The translations under genes and the position numbers were made by a program. A stretch of DNA of 64,000 nt from Hybos culiciformis (taxonomy: Eukaryota > Arthropoda > Insecta > Diptera > Hybotidae): assembly GCA_964007475.1 (NCBI GenBank), contig OZ023273.1:34284436-34348435 (forward strand). The letters run 5' to 3'. The notes under the pieces are model-generated. The model did not search any database. It saw nothing but the letters and a program-made list of their open reading frames with translations, and had not been told where the DNA came from. This document shows positions 1-12,254 of this stretch, one piece after another. How positions within the stretch are numbered: position 1 is the first letter of the stretch; each line of letters begins with the position of its first letter.

Positions 1-1592
1 GTAGATATAGTTTTAAATACAAAATAATTTGTATGGTCTTACTCAATACTTAATGTTTAATTTTACTCTATGAAAGACAAAGATTGAATTGAAATAAATT
101 AAACTGTTATTTATTAGATTTTTATTTTCATATTCTGGGAACTAGCTCTCTCAATGCTGTTGCTTTTATTTTCCACTTTTTTTTAAAGCTAATGCGCTAT
201 ATCACTACATGCTCTATCGACATTTCTGTCATTTTATTTAAATTATACAATAAAATAACGAAAATATAAATAAATTTTATCACTTATAATTAATAAAATA
301 AAGAAAATTGGCTTAAACCAGATTTATAAACTTTAAATTAAATAAATATCTCTTATGATGATTGTTTAATTAATTAAATAAAAGAATATAAATATAATGC
401 AAACATTTGTATAGAAGATTAGATAATTTTAACTACATAATTTGAAATAAAAATCATATTTATAGTGAAAGGTGTCTTCAGAAAACTTGTTATAGCAGTA
501 GAATCACTTTGATATACAAATAAATATTTTAAGAGAATATTTATTGCTAATTAAGCTTTAAATCTACTGAAGAATTTTGGAGTTACATTTCACTGAGATT
601 GAAAATGATTGTATTTCGTTTCATCGAATAATACAACTTATCAAGTTGGATAATGTCCAGCCTGATAATTATGCTTCAATTTATTTACTATTGACTTAAA
701 TTTTTTTTTAATTTTATGTAATACAAATATGTCTCAAACCCTATAGCTCAACTTTTAACTGGAACGAACAACATAAGCAAGCATACATATAAATAATTAT
801 ATTGCCACAAATATTAGCCCAACATTGTTTCACAAACCCTTCTTCTAAATCACTACATATTTTTGTAGCTTATTTCTTCTGTGTAGTTTACATTTTTTTG
901 AATATTTTGATATAGGTAATCTTATTTCCGGGAAAGAAACATTTGAGGATTCACGAAAATATAAAAGTAAGCGGTTTTTTTTATATAAAAAAAGAAAAAT
1001 AAAATTACTGAAGTTGTAAAAATTCACCTACAATCATATAACGAGCTTTGATTATAGAATTATCATTATCTTTTATTTTTTAATAAATAAAACAAAAAAA
1101 AACAGCATAAATAATGGGTTAGCATTTTCCTAACGTATCAGTTACAAAATACATTTTAATTCCTTCAACTTTAAAAGTTGTAAAAAGCAAAAAAAAAACT
1201 ACTCAAAATTGTTAAAAGGAATAAAATAATGGGGAACATTATCGGGTAAAAATTTTAGTTTATTTTTCATAATTTTTTTTTTTTTTTTTGTAAATTGATT
1301 AGGTATAAATACACTAAACATTATAAATAGATCTAAAAATCATTGTCCACAATTCGTTACAGACTTGAGTAGTATATACCTACTTGACTTTATGTAACAA
1401 TTTCAATTAATATATAGTAATATAATAATTTTCATTCAGGAAGAAATTAACTTCGATTCGAGTGCATCTACTTCAAAATTATTTCACTGAATATTGTTAT
1501 TGTTTTTTTTTTAACTTTTACATTAGACATTTTTTTATGAAAATTTTTAATTTAATTATTAATTAAACCATATAAATGTAATTTTTTTTTAG
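1..1592. other. AT-rich DNA left of copy A exons; no gene seen
   Basis: No convincing exon in either strand; the longest minus-strand reading frame (845-1027) is low-complexity Ile/Phe/Asn/Lys and has no splice context. If the copy A gene model is right, this stretch is intron between its unseen ectodomain exons, left of the window, and its membrane exon. I looked for a cysteine-rich exon ending TGCCC/GT, as in copy B, and found none. Confidence 0.6.
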
Positions 1593-2678
1593 ATCAACAA
1601 ATAAAAGCACTTTGACTGCATCACAATTTACAGTACTTTTATCGCTAACAGCAACTGTGATTATATTATTAATAATTTTAATGAAGCGTCATAGAGAAAT
1701 TTGTAGATATTTATTTCAATCAAGGCAGGAAAATATTGAAAGTGTTGAAAATCCAATTCAAGTAATAGATGACAAGCCACCAGCTTACAACGAATTGGTA
1801 AATATTTAATTTGAATAATAAATTAAATAAAAAAATTATGTTTCGAGATACAGAATGTACATATGAATGCATGTATTTATTTTCTTATGTACTTATGTAT
1901 AAAGTTAAACATTATAGTAACAATTATTTTATTCTTTTAATAATCTGTACTACAGAACTTTACCATATAGTATTTCCATTTTGAATACTTAATTAATGAA
2001 GCTAAAAAAAAATAGTTCAAATATATACGACATATAGGTTGTTTTTAAAATTTTAAATATTGAACCTTATATAAAAAAAAAGATATAAAAAAATTTAAAA
2101 TACTTTTACGATTGAACTGTTTTGCGTCTAATATTTTTAATATATTTTTAGACATTCGTAACATTCGTGAAGAAAATGAAGATCGTAACAAATAACACTT
2201 AAAATAAAGATTAAAATGAGAAAAAGACTTTTTACGTTTTTAAATGTAACTTATGCAGTTAAGTTGTCAATAAATAAATATAAGAACTGAGGGAAAAACT
2301 TTTGATGGAAATAAAATTGTTTGCGATCAATAACTCCGTTGTAATTAAAATTTGATTTTGAGAAAAGGAAAAAAAAAATGTTTGTTCAAGAAAATACAGC
2401 ACTTATGTACATATAATAAATATTTGAAAAAGAATATAGTAATAGTAGTAGTTAGGTACAAGAAACATAAAAAATTCCTAAAAATAAATTATATACATTA
2501 TATAAACATAAATATTATTCTGATCGTAATTATTATATTATTTCTTTAATTTTAGGATTTACATCAACATCTTCCAAGTTATTCAGAAGTTATCATCAGT
2601 CCTAGTCAGCTTTCAAATCAGTTAACCAATAATGATCGGAAATGTCAAGTTCTTAATAAAAATATTCGAATAGTTTAA
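1593..2678 (+). CDS. PY-motif single-pass membrane protein, copy A (3' exons only)
   Basis: Two exons are supported. Exon 1593-1797 follows a T10-AG acceptor in phase 2 and ends at GTAAAT in phase 0. Exon 2556-2678 follows TTTTAG and ends at TAA. The first encodes a short extracellular stalk, LTASQ, a hydrophobic segment of about 22 residues (TVLLSLTATVIILLIILM), the basic stop-transfer MKRHR, and a tail containing PPAY. The second encodes 40 residues beginning DLHQHLPSYSEVIISPSQ. PPAY and LPSY are PY-type ligands for WW domains, so binding of a Nedd4-family ligase is plausible but inferred. The stalk and last exon align with copy B (LTASQ/ITASQ; HLPSYSEVIISPS/QPPPYTEIVLNPS), so these are tandem paralogues. 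Unlike copy B, membrane segment and first PY motif share one exon. The 5' part is outside the window. The fly Commissureless protein also pairs a PPxY with LPSY, but I see no other evidence of identity. Confidence 0.8.
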
Positions 2679-4807
2679 AGTTTTTAATAGTTATGATTTT
2701 CTTTATAAGTTAATTTTAATTTTATGTTAATGCTAATTTTAAGTTTAATGTTAATTTTAAGTACAGTATCTGCTTATGTTAAGTAAAATATCGAAATAGT
2801 TTGCAGTTTGAACATTACTATGTATAAGAAAATAAATTTCTGAAATTAGTTTTTGTAGTAAAATTTGTTTGAAAGAAAATCTTAAGTTTTAAGAAACTGT
2901 ATCATACAGTAAAGTAAATTTGAAATGAATGAGAGAGTTAAAAATTAATCTATTTTTTACCACGGTCCATGGGAAAATTTTCAGCCCAGTCCTAGTGTTT
3001 TATAGCCACACGTCAAAAGAAAATAATTATATTTATAGTTAAATTTAAGCTTTTTGAAGGTTTTTGAATTAGAAAAAAATTGTGAGTTCATCGAATTAAA
3101 TTTCGCCATCGAAAAAAAATCTTGATAGTTCTTGGATTTTTATATAATTTTCATACAAAATTTTTCTCGGACTAGCTGCCAGATTAGCTTGTTTCCGAAC
3201 TAGCTAAACCAGGAAATTTTTCTGAATTTAGTTACTTGGATTAGCTGGTAGTGACTTAAAATGCCCTTAAGTTCCTAGAGTACGATGTGAAAAACATAGC
3301 ATCGTTATTTAGGCAAAATAAACTTTCGTTTTTGAAATGCCAAAATAAATAAAAAAAAAAAATACATATGCATAAACAAAAAAAAAAAATTATTGGAATT
3401 GTTTTTATTTATTATTTTTTTAATTATTATTTTAATTTTTTATTAAAAAATATTTAATTTTCCTTTATGAAAATTTTACAAACAAAACAATATCAAAAAA
3501 ATAATGAAATGAAATAATGAAATAAAAAAACAACAAAATAATCCTATACACTGATCCTAGCTGGTGTGAACGGTCATTTCTTGTTCTATGACAATTACCG
3601 TTTTAGCCACTGATTATTTTTGTGTATATCCACGATATAACTTAAGTACATTTTTCACATTAAATTTCTATTTTTATGTTTATTCTATTATGTTATGATT
3701 ATGAATTATAATAATTATTTGAATTAAAGTATAGTTTTCATAGTTTTATTTATACCTAAGTTTTAACGCTCCTTTGTATTGCCTTTTATTATTCCTTAAC
3801 AACACAACTTTTGAAAAACATTATGAAATTTACTAGCCACATAACACCTCTTATCAATCCGTTAAAGCTTTCACAAATTATATAAACCACTATTATTTTT
3901 AAATTTTTTATTGTTGTGGTTTTTAGAGAATATCGCATTTAATACAACGATACATATTATATGTTTATTTGTGATACAAAGGTCTTGAAGATATTAGGGA
4001 ATTGTAAAAAATTAATTCACAATAAATTTCAAAATTAAAATAATTTTTTTGCAATACTTGGTACACTGAGAGAATATTTTTCCTTATTTGCAAAAACACA
4101 AAAAATGATTTACTTATAAGTATTTTTATAATGCTTTTGGAATTGACATTTTCAGATATTAAGAAAAAACATTATATTGAACTTATTTGTACAAATTTCT
4201 ACAATTACATTAATAAATAAATAAAAAAAATATAAAAGTGATGAAAGTTTTTATTAAAAATTGTTTATAAAAATGCTTTCAGATTTCATTATGTGCTATA
4301 TCTAAAGATATACAATTATATTCTTTATCTAAAGTAAAAAAAAATTTGACAGCTTCCAAATCTGAGTAAAATCCTACCAATTTTGATTTACTTTGATAAA
4401 AATGCGTCATTAAATTTATGACGAAATATATTCGTTCAATGACTTTGTATTTTTATTTAAATTATTCATCGATTTATTCAATAACAGGCATATACATATG
4501 TACTTTATAACTTTCATTTGAAAATTATATAGTTATTTTATAAATTTTGATTTATTTCGTAAAAATATTGCTTTTTTCGTTAACCATTCTACGTAGAATT
4601 ACGATAAGATTTATTAATTATGATATTATGTGCTTTTGCTAATATAGATATTTATAATTTTGTTTCATTTTCATTCAGTTTTAAATAGAATGCTTAAATG
4701 ATAACATAAAAGTTGTGCTAGAAAAATCAAATTAAAAAAAAAGTTCATTTTTAGAATAATAATTATTTTTGCAATATAAAAGTATTTATTAAAAACAATC
4801 ATTGAAA
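2679..4807. other. Spacer between copy A and copy B; repeat-like patches
   Basis: Mostly simple AT-rich sequence. A G+C-richer patch at about 2960-3280 repeats the words TTAGCT and CTAGCT and looks like a degraded repeat. A signal-peptide exon for copy B ending in phase 0 was sought here without success. Confidence 0.5.
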
Positions 4808-5705
4808 ATGATAAACAGTCAGGATAAACAAATCGTGGCTGATCAAAAGAAAAATTATGAGCTTAAAGTTTTAAATTATAATCTAGATATTAAATGTTCA
4901 TCCTATGATGATAGTTGTCCATTTAGGGCACGGTGTAAACAGGGTCAATGTGAATGCGATCCACCTTATATGGCGTCTGCAAATCGTTCGATTTGTATAG
5001 ACATGCAGCTTAAACCAATTTACCCAGGTAACTTTAAACTTAAAAAGAAAAAGAAAATAAATAATTAAAAGCGTAATTAATTTCAATTACACACAGGTAT
5101 TTTTATTCAATTGATAAGAAATAAAAAAAAAATTATTGAAAGATTAGGATGCAAACTTTTTTGGCTATACATTATTTATTTATTTGGGTAGTTCGAATGA
5201 CAATATTGCTTAAATACATATAAAGAATATTAGATGCATATTTGGTTTTTTTGCTCTATGAAATCTTATGGATCAATGAACGATATATATTAATTCATGC
5301 ATTTTCAATGAAATAAATTTTTTTTAACTAATTGAGACATTTTATTTTATACAAATTCAATTGGAAGAGATAGGTAATAGATTCATTAACTATCCTTTCC
5401 GGCAATAATAATTTCAAGTCAGGGCCAACTACACAAAAAAGCTTTAAATCAAAGGAAATACAATTAAAATGTAGATTCCTTGTGAACCTACAACTTTTTA
5501 AAAGCCCTTGATGAATTAATTTCGTAACAATAAGAGTTATTATATTTTATAGGTGTTAACATAACAATATCTATATATTATTTTTATTATTATTTTTTAT
5601 TTTAGGAAAAGGTCAAAACTGTACAAGTTATTGCCGTTCTAGCGATTTGTACTGTGATTTTAGTTCTAACAGATGTGAATGCAAACGAAGTGCTGTAAGT
5701 TGCCC
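4808..5705 (+). CDS. Ectodomain cassette 1 of copy B: two exons, 12 cysteines (EB/EGF-like)
   Basis: The upstream exon ends at 5027 (CCCAG/GTAACT, phase 1) and the next spans 5606-5705 (TTTTAG/G ... TGCCC/GTAAGT, phase 2). The joined protein has the order CSSYDDSC, CKQGQCEC, then after an 18-residue linker region GQNCTSYC and CDFSSNRCEC, ending SCP. Its 12 cysteines match cassette 2 almost position for position, resembling EB or EGF-like secreted modules. The 5' limit is uncertain: the ATG at 4808 is not followed by a signal peptide, so the exon is more likely internal, with possible phase-0 acceptors ending at 4822, 4849 or 4861, none with a good pyrimidine tract. The phase-2 exit fits the membrane exon at 8655. 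A second GTAAGT at 5695 (phase 0) would instead allow in-frame joining to cassette 2 while losing the last cysteine. Confidence 0.72.
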
Positions 5706-6540
5706 GTAAGTAAATATTTTCATTTTACCTTATTATTATTGTAAGAAATAATTGTACCACGGAATTAATACTAAAGTTTTCAAATAAAGTTTTATCAGTA
5801 GTGATTTTTTTTACATTTTTAATTCTTTTTTTCTAATGCGTGAAGAATAGATTTTTTTGCCTGATTAGACGGTGGTTTAATTTATTTGAGTTAAACAATA
5901 TAATCCTTTTTCAAATTGTTAGGTTAAGTATTTAAGTTATCACAAATTTTTTGACATTATAAATAATTTTAAATTAGGTATAGCTTTTTGATTATGATAT
6001 TGATTTAGTCACGGCCCTTCTCAGGTTCTGGAAAATATTATTTTTTAGCGGAAAAAAATTCAATAAACGTTTAAATAACTAAATTCAATATAAAATTATC
6101 AATTTTATCAATATATATACCTATTCGTACTTAAGTACATACTTAGTTGTCGAAAATTTTTTTTTCCAATATAAATTTTTTCGATAACATTTAATTTTAT
6201 CAGTTAAAAATAAAAAAAAAAAACTAAAGGTAAAGTAAGTAAATATAAATATAGTACGAAATATATACAATACATGCCTGGGTTATATTATTATTATATT
6301 TTTTGATTAGGTAAATTATATATGTAGATAAAAATCAAAACAGAATTTGGCAATTTTATTTACGTTTAAATTTAGTTCTAATTGAAAGGCATAAAATTAC
6401 ACATCTCATAAAATATATTAAATAATAGTATTCATTTTTTAATATCAAAATTATCAAAAATGTCAAATGCTTAGTAGTTGTCCAAAGTTGTTTAATAGAA
6501 TTATATGAATTGAAATGGCAAAAAAAAGTTAACTATTAAG

Positions 6541-9500
6541 ATGATTCTAAAAAATTATAAAGAAGAATGTTCAAACAATGAGGAATGCTACACAAATCTT
6601 ATCTGCCAAAACGATGAATGTGTTTGTGAGCCTTATAACCATTATTCGTTAAATTTACACGAATGTAGTCTAACTCCAGGAATTGGTGAAATTTGTGATG
6701 AATATTGTAATAGTGAAGAATTAATTTGCAGCCCGCAGAATAAATGTGTTTGCATGACTTCAGCTGAAAATTCAAAACTTTGCCCGTAAATTTAATAAGT
6801 GTTTTTATTTATTATTTATTTTTTTCTTTTTGTTAAATAGATACACAATTCCGGAACTAAAAATATCAGTTTCAAAATCACGAAATTAAAATAAAAAATC
6901 CCAGAATAATGTAGCTCCTTTTTCGCAATGTATCTGAGGGTTAAAATCCTTTTCTGTATGTATCTTTTTTGTATGTACGAAATTAAGTCACTAGAAACTT
7001 CCGGGAATTATGAAATCCCCCTTTTTTCCTGTTTCGTATTTCCTGGAATAGTACACTCCCATATTAAGTTCAATCAATTTTTGTTTCCCTAATTTAATTT
7101 AATTCCCACAATGAAACGTATTTATCTTATCTTAAATATATTTTTTTTTAATCAAAATAAACATTTTTTTTTTAAATAGTTGCAAAATAAAATTATAAAA
7201 CATTATGGGGAAAACCTATTTACATTTGATTAATGTTGCATCTAAGGATTACTAATATAATGTCAAGAACTCCTATGCCATGTCATATATGTAGATAGGA
7301 AGACAGCTACTAATAAATTTCAGATTTTATTAAGATAATATGTAGTCTTTTTTCAGTAAATATTTTTTTTGTATTACTAAAATTATGTTTTGGTATTTAC
7401 ATACATATGTATAATTGGTAAATGATGGCTCTTTTCTTCAATTTTCAAATTGCATTTCGTAAAGTATATAATGAATGTATAAGCTATTATTTAACTAATC
7501 TACTTAATATGTGTTTATTTTTATATTTGCTTGTCATCATTTCCTTTTTTGCAATCTTTTTGTAATCTTATCTTCTTTTTTAAAGTATGTATATAAATAA
7601 TATATTATTATTAGGTCTATTATGGATTTCATTGTGATACTAAAGTGGAGTTATACAAAATTTCGATCGGAAAACAAATTCCGATTATGATTTTAGAGTG
7701 ACAGAAATTTTCACAATGCCAAAACTATTTATTTTTAAAGGAAAAATTTATGTCAAAAATAGAAAATAATTTCAAATTCCTTTAAGAAGGAATAAAAAAT
7801 AACAAATGGAACCTATTTCAAATCTATTTGTATACAAATAAATGTTAGTCTGTAGTCTGTTACTTATTGACTCGGCTATTGCACTGAAATTTATTGTTTT
7901 TTTTTCTGACATATTACTGAAATGGTTTAGAAAGCACTTTGAACGATTTTCAATAAATGGCGTTCTGCACACTAATACCTAGATTGTAAAAATTCAAATA
8001 CTTTCGATATACAAATAATTGTATTTGAAAAAGTAATCAACACTTTTCTTTGAAAGGAATTGTATTTCGAAAAGTATTGATTACAAAATAATTGTATTTC
8101 AAAAGTTATCAATTCTTTTCTCAAAAAGGAATTATATTTTAAAAATATTGATTTAATATATTAGGAAATAATCATAATTTATTCTTACATTCAATTTCTT
8201 GCTTGTGCATACATGCATGTCACATATAGAAATCTTACAAATATAAAAATAAAGTTCTTTGACTTTTTTAAATAAAGTGTAGGTATCTAAATAAGTTTTA
8301 TTTTCAATCCTTGGAAACTAAAAATAGGTATATTAAAAGCTTTCTTTTATCAGTGTTTATAAATAAATTTTATCTAATGATTAAGATATACATATTATGA
8401 TAACTTAGAAAATATAATTAATAATCTCATCTTGTAATTATAAGTAGAATAGATTTTTTATTTCAGTCCTCCGAAATTCAGTGATATATATATATTGATA
8501 TTAAAATAAAACAATTTTTGCATTTTTTTCAAGGGTTCAAAATTTTATAATTATAACTTCTAGCAAAGAAAAAATTTTAATAAAATAAATGAATTTTTTC
8601 CAAATATTTATAATAATTTTTTCATTAAATGTCTTTAGTTTATTTAAATTTTAGTTTACCGACAAATGGAGTTTTTATAACAGCATCACAGATTGCACTT
8701 TCGGCTGCATTGTTAATGGGAATAGCAGCATTAGCTATGGTTATATATAGATTGTGTACAAAACCAAAATTTTTGAAGTGAGTTTTTGAAACAAACAATT
8801 ATTATAAAAAGTTAACTTTAGCTTTTTTTTTATTATGGATCTGCGATAAACCTTATTAAAAAATTTACGTAAACTTACATGCAATTAAGAGAATGTATTA
8901 AAAAATAAACAATTTTAACTTCCTCCCTTTATACAAAATCTTAATATATAAAATTGATAATTAAGGTATATGTGTCCCTTTTCAAGGGACTATTTGAATT
9001 AATGTTTAGAACCTTCTAACATTATATTACTAAGGACCGCGCTTAGGTTATGTCCAAGTGGCGCTGTTATCCGCGAAAACCGCGAAAAACGGCGAAAATA
9101 TCTACATTTATAAAATAAAAAAAAAAACCAAAATAGAAAAATATTTAAGTGGCTAAACAAGGTTTGCTGGGATAGCTAGTAAATGAATAAATTTTAAAAT
9201 TAATTAATATTGTTGCATCAGCATTTAAAATAATAATTTAATTAAAATGTGCATTCTAATTAAAAAAAAAAACACAATGTAATTAGATTAGGCTAGCAAA
9301 CCATAGTAGTTAAGAAGCCTTAAGCTTAATTCTACAATTAATTCATTTATACTGGGATAACTCATAAATAAATAAATAATAATAATTTATGAAGAAACGT
9401 TTTAAAAATTTTATTTTTTCTAAAATTTTTATTTTTTTTCTAAAATTTTTATTTTTATTGAAAAGTGTAGGGATCATAACTTTAATTATATTTAAAGCTT

Positions 9501-10091
9501 CTAATTTCTAAATGGTTTACAATGTTTTTTTACTGAAAAATTAAATCGATTTTAGTGCCAGACAACGTGCTGATGCTGCAAGAGCGACGGTAAATCGACT
9601 TAATAATAATTCAAACAATTTAAATCAAAATGGATTGGGCAGACCATCAGTGTCTTCAATTCAAGAACGTGTATTATCGAGAATGCAGGACAGACCTCCA
9701 ATATATGGTTCTGAAATTGGAACACATACAGTTGCACCAATTAATCGAACAAATGGTAATGAAATAGGATCTGAAGCAGATAATCCTCCCCCATATGTGG
9801 CAGACAACGAAAGAGATATGGTACATAAAATTAATAAATATTTTTTTAGCAGAACGATTAATATATATTTGTTTAAATTTGTAGCACATTTATCAACCTC
9901 CTCCATACACTGAAATAGTCCTGAACCCAAGTGGTTATTTAAATCAATCCTATGTTCACACAGAAAATGATAGCACAACTAATATTAACGATAATAATGA
10001 TGGGAATAATGATCGTGAAGACTTAAAAAAAGAGAAAGAAAATAAATCAAAATCTAAATTAAATATTCCAAAAACTAATAGTAAAACTTAA
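6541..10091 (+). CDS. PY-motif single-pass membrane protein, copy B (cassette 2, membrane and tail exons)
   Basis: Four exons join in frame: 6541-6785, 8655-8777, 9556-9820 and 9885-10091 (TAA), about 279 residues without a leader. Exon 1 is a 12-cysteine ectodomain cassette (CSNNEEC, CQNDECVC, ICDEYC, CSPQNKCVC, ending LCP). Exon 2 gives LPTNGVFITASQ, a hydrophobic segment and the basic flank YRLCTKPKF. Exon 3 is Asn-rich and holds RPPIYG and NPPPYV; exon 4 starts HIYQPPPYTEI and ends in a Lys/Asn-rich tail. The topology is type I: cysteine-rich outside, three PY motifs inside, which in known proteins recruit WW-domain ubiquitin ligases for sorting or turnover. Junctions are phase 2, 2 and 0, with T-rich acceptors and GTAAAT, GTGAGT and GTACAT donors. 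AATAAA overlaps the stop codon (10091-10096). No signal-peptide exon was found, so the start is missing. I do not recognise an orthologue. Confidence 0.8.
6838..7080. other. G+C-richer intronic patch, possible degraded repeat
   Basis: Within the intron after cassette 2, words such as TTCCGGGAATTATGAAATCCCC stand out from the AT-rich background, with related GGAATT words nearby. No terminal repeats or reading frame were found. Confidence 0.25.
8014..8155. repeat. Tandem dimer, 73-bp unit
   Basis: The word AATAATTGTATTT recurs at 8014 and 8087, and the following 60 or so bases (alternating TTTCAAAAAGT, TTGATT and GGAATTRTATTT) align through 8155. Intronic in copy B. Confidence 0.6.
8935..9180 (-). 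mobile_element. Degraded interspersed element ending CTGGGATAGCTAGT
   Basis: On the minus strand it begins ACTAGCTATCCCAGCAAAC, a start resembling the very common insect family that opens ACTAGCTGACCCGGCAAAC. On the plus strand the far end is near ATATATAAAATTGAT. The interior has CCGCGAAAACCGCGAAAAACGG. It lies in the intron before the first tail exon. The family assignment rests on remembered resemblance only. Confidence 0.4.
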
Positions 10092-10149
10092 ATAAAAATT
10101 TTCATATATTATGTACGTATAAAGTAAGGATTATTATTTTTTTTTTTTA

Positions 10150-11039
10150 ATAAACATTTTTTTTTTTAAAAGCGGTTAATACAAATAGTTTTATTATTAA
10201 AATAGTTGCTGTACAAGAAGCGCAGAAACTTTCGGGGGTTAATAGTGCGGTAAATAATTAACATTTTATATAAACTTTCATATTATTTATGTATATGTAA
10301 TTTTTCAAGAATCTGTAAATAGAAAATTAATGAAGTTTTATACATATATTACTACCCTACTTCGAAAATATAGTTTAATTTTCAATAGTCGTTCTTTTAA
10401 TGAAAATAATAGGTTTTCAAATTTAAAGGAATAATAATAACAGGTACGAATATTAAAAAAAATGGATAAGTTTATTACACCGGCTTCATTAAAGAATATA
10501 TTCACATTAAACTTTTCTGTATTCATTTTGAAATTGTTTGATAGAAAAGACCTACACGTATGAATAAATTTATCAGTAACATAACAATAAAGTAAAAAAC
10601 TGAATACTCAAAAAAATGACACAAACTTAATATTCTATCTTATTTGAAATTTTTATGCAACCGAATAGAAAAAATTTTTTTTTGTAAGAAATTCATTCGA
10701 AAATGTAGTTTCCAAAAATAAGTCAAAAGAAAAGAATTGAATATTTTCTATGGAATAGCATATATAATTTTTATTTCTATTATCAACAAAAAAAAAGAAG
10801 TGATTTCTTATAAATAAAAAAAATTGGTTGTATTCCAAAGAATTAGGAAATACTGATCGGAAGTGCATGATGGAAATTTAATGAGCTTTCTGTTAGTAAA
10901 AACTATTTATATGATAATCAAAGAGTGAACTGAATAGTTTTATTTTTTATCACATTTGAAAATAATGTCACATCCAGTGTACACTTTTTACCTAATTGTA
11001 GGATGTGGAAAGAACTGATTAAATTCGACACTTTCAGTA
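10150..11039. other. Intergenic AT-rich DNA, nothing recognised
   Basis: Downstream of copy B. Short minus-strand frames at 10338-10526 and 10653-10868 are low-complexity and lack splice or start context. Confidence 0.6.
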
Positions 11040-11284
11040 TCGCACTCTGAGAATAATACTGTCGTTCGTAATGCTGTCGTAGCTTCCGCAATCAGTTTTT
11101 GAGATAATTGCATTAAAGGTCCGTTTTCTAAGACAAGGTAAATTTTTTTAAAATTGTTGTTGCCTAAATAGTCAGCGATGGAAGATCCGACAGGGTTCTA
11201 TTCAAAAGAGGATAAAAAATATAATAGGAACAAATTTAAGCCTTTTTTTTTTGGAAGTTACGACAGTATTATTCTGAAACGTGA
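11040..11284. mobile_element. TA-flanked inverted-repeat element (mariner-like MITE)
   Basis: Left end TCGCACTCTGAGAATAATAC followed by TGTCGT; right end, reverse complemented, TCACGTTTCAGAATAATACT followed by GTCGT. Both ends are flanked by TA. At 245 bp it has no coding capacity. TA duplication plus inverted termini is the Tc1/mariner pattern; the exact family is not known. Confidence 0.6.
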
Positions 11285-12254
11285 TATTCAAAATTAATTT
11301 CGAAATAAGGTTTTCAAGTATCATATCATATCATTCTAACGAACTTTTTTTATTTGATACATATAATTTTCCAAAACTTAGGAAAGTCAATAACCAATAT
11401 ATAACATAATACTTTATAAACTCGTGGTATCATACTCGACGTAAGGTAGTTCTTTTCGAATACTGTCAAATGTGTTGTTTTTTATCGGTGAATAAGAAAC
11501 TATAAAGTACATAATGTAGTTAGTATACAAGAATTGAACTAAACATTTTAACATTATTAGAAAATTGAAAATAAGAAATTGTAAAACGTAGACATGATTT
11601 ATAGTTTACATGAAAATTGAAAACGGATATTATGTCTTTTTGGTCAATGGTCATTTTATGAGCAGAATAATTTTTTTTTATGTATTATACATTATTATAT
11701 ATTTTTTTACTTATAAGTTACAACAATAAATTAGAAAGAACTTATTCATCGATTTGTTTTCAATTTTCTATTAAGATTTTCTTCTTTTACTATGTTTTTT
11801 TTTACAATAAAAACAGATAAATCTTTTAAAAAATCAAGAATAAATATTTCTTATTTGTGTACAATTTGAACAACTTAAAAAAATGTTCCAAATATTTTCA
11901 TAGTAAAATCTCTAACGATATTGAAAAACTCTTTATTTTCACATTCAACATAACAAGCAAAGGAATGTTAAAAGGATCTTTATATCAAATATCAAAATAA
12001 AATATTTATTATATTGTGTACATATAGTATTAATATACATTATAATATATAAATATTTATTTATTTATGTATTTTTTTCTTTTAATTTCCGAAATATATA
12101 ATGTAGTGAATTTTTTCATTAAAAAATTCAAAATTTCTAATTTCCACTATATACCGTAATGTTAAATATAACTCGTTTAACAAAGCTCCGAATAAGTGTA
12201 AGCTAATCTATAAGATGGGAAATTTGTAATTTTATTTTCATTCTACTATTCATA
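11285..12254. other. AT-rich intergenic DNA, nothing recognised
   Basis: No exon-like reading frame, splice pair or repeat structure stood out. Confidence 0.55.

Noticed and set aside
2352..2549. Plus frame of 65 codons between copy A exons
   Set aside because: Intronic, Lys/Ile-rich low complexity.
4898..5086. Minus-strand frame opposite cassette 1
   Set aside because: Antisense of a cysteine-rich exon with a matching paralogous cassette.
9661..9978. Minus-strand frames opposite the copy B tail exons
   Set aside because: Shadow of the plus-strand exons, which have splice sites, PY motifs and a paralogue.
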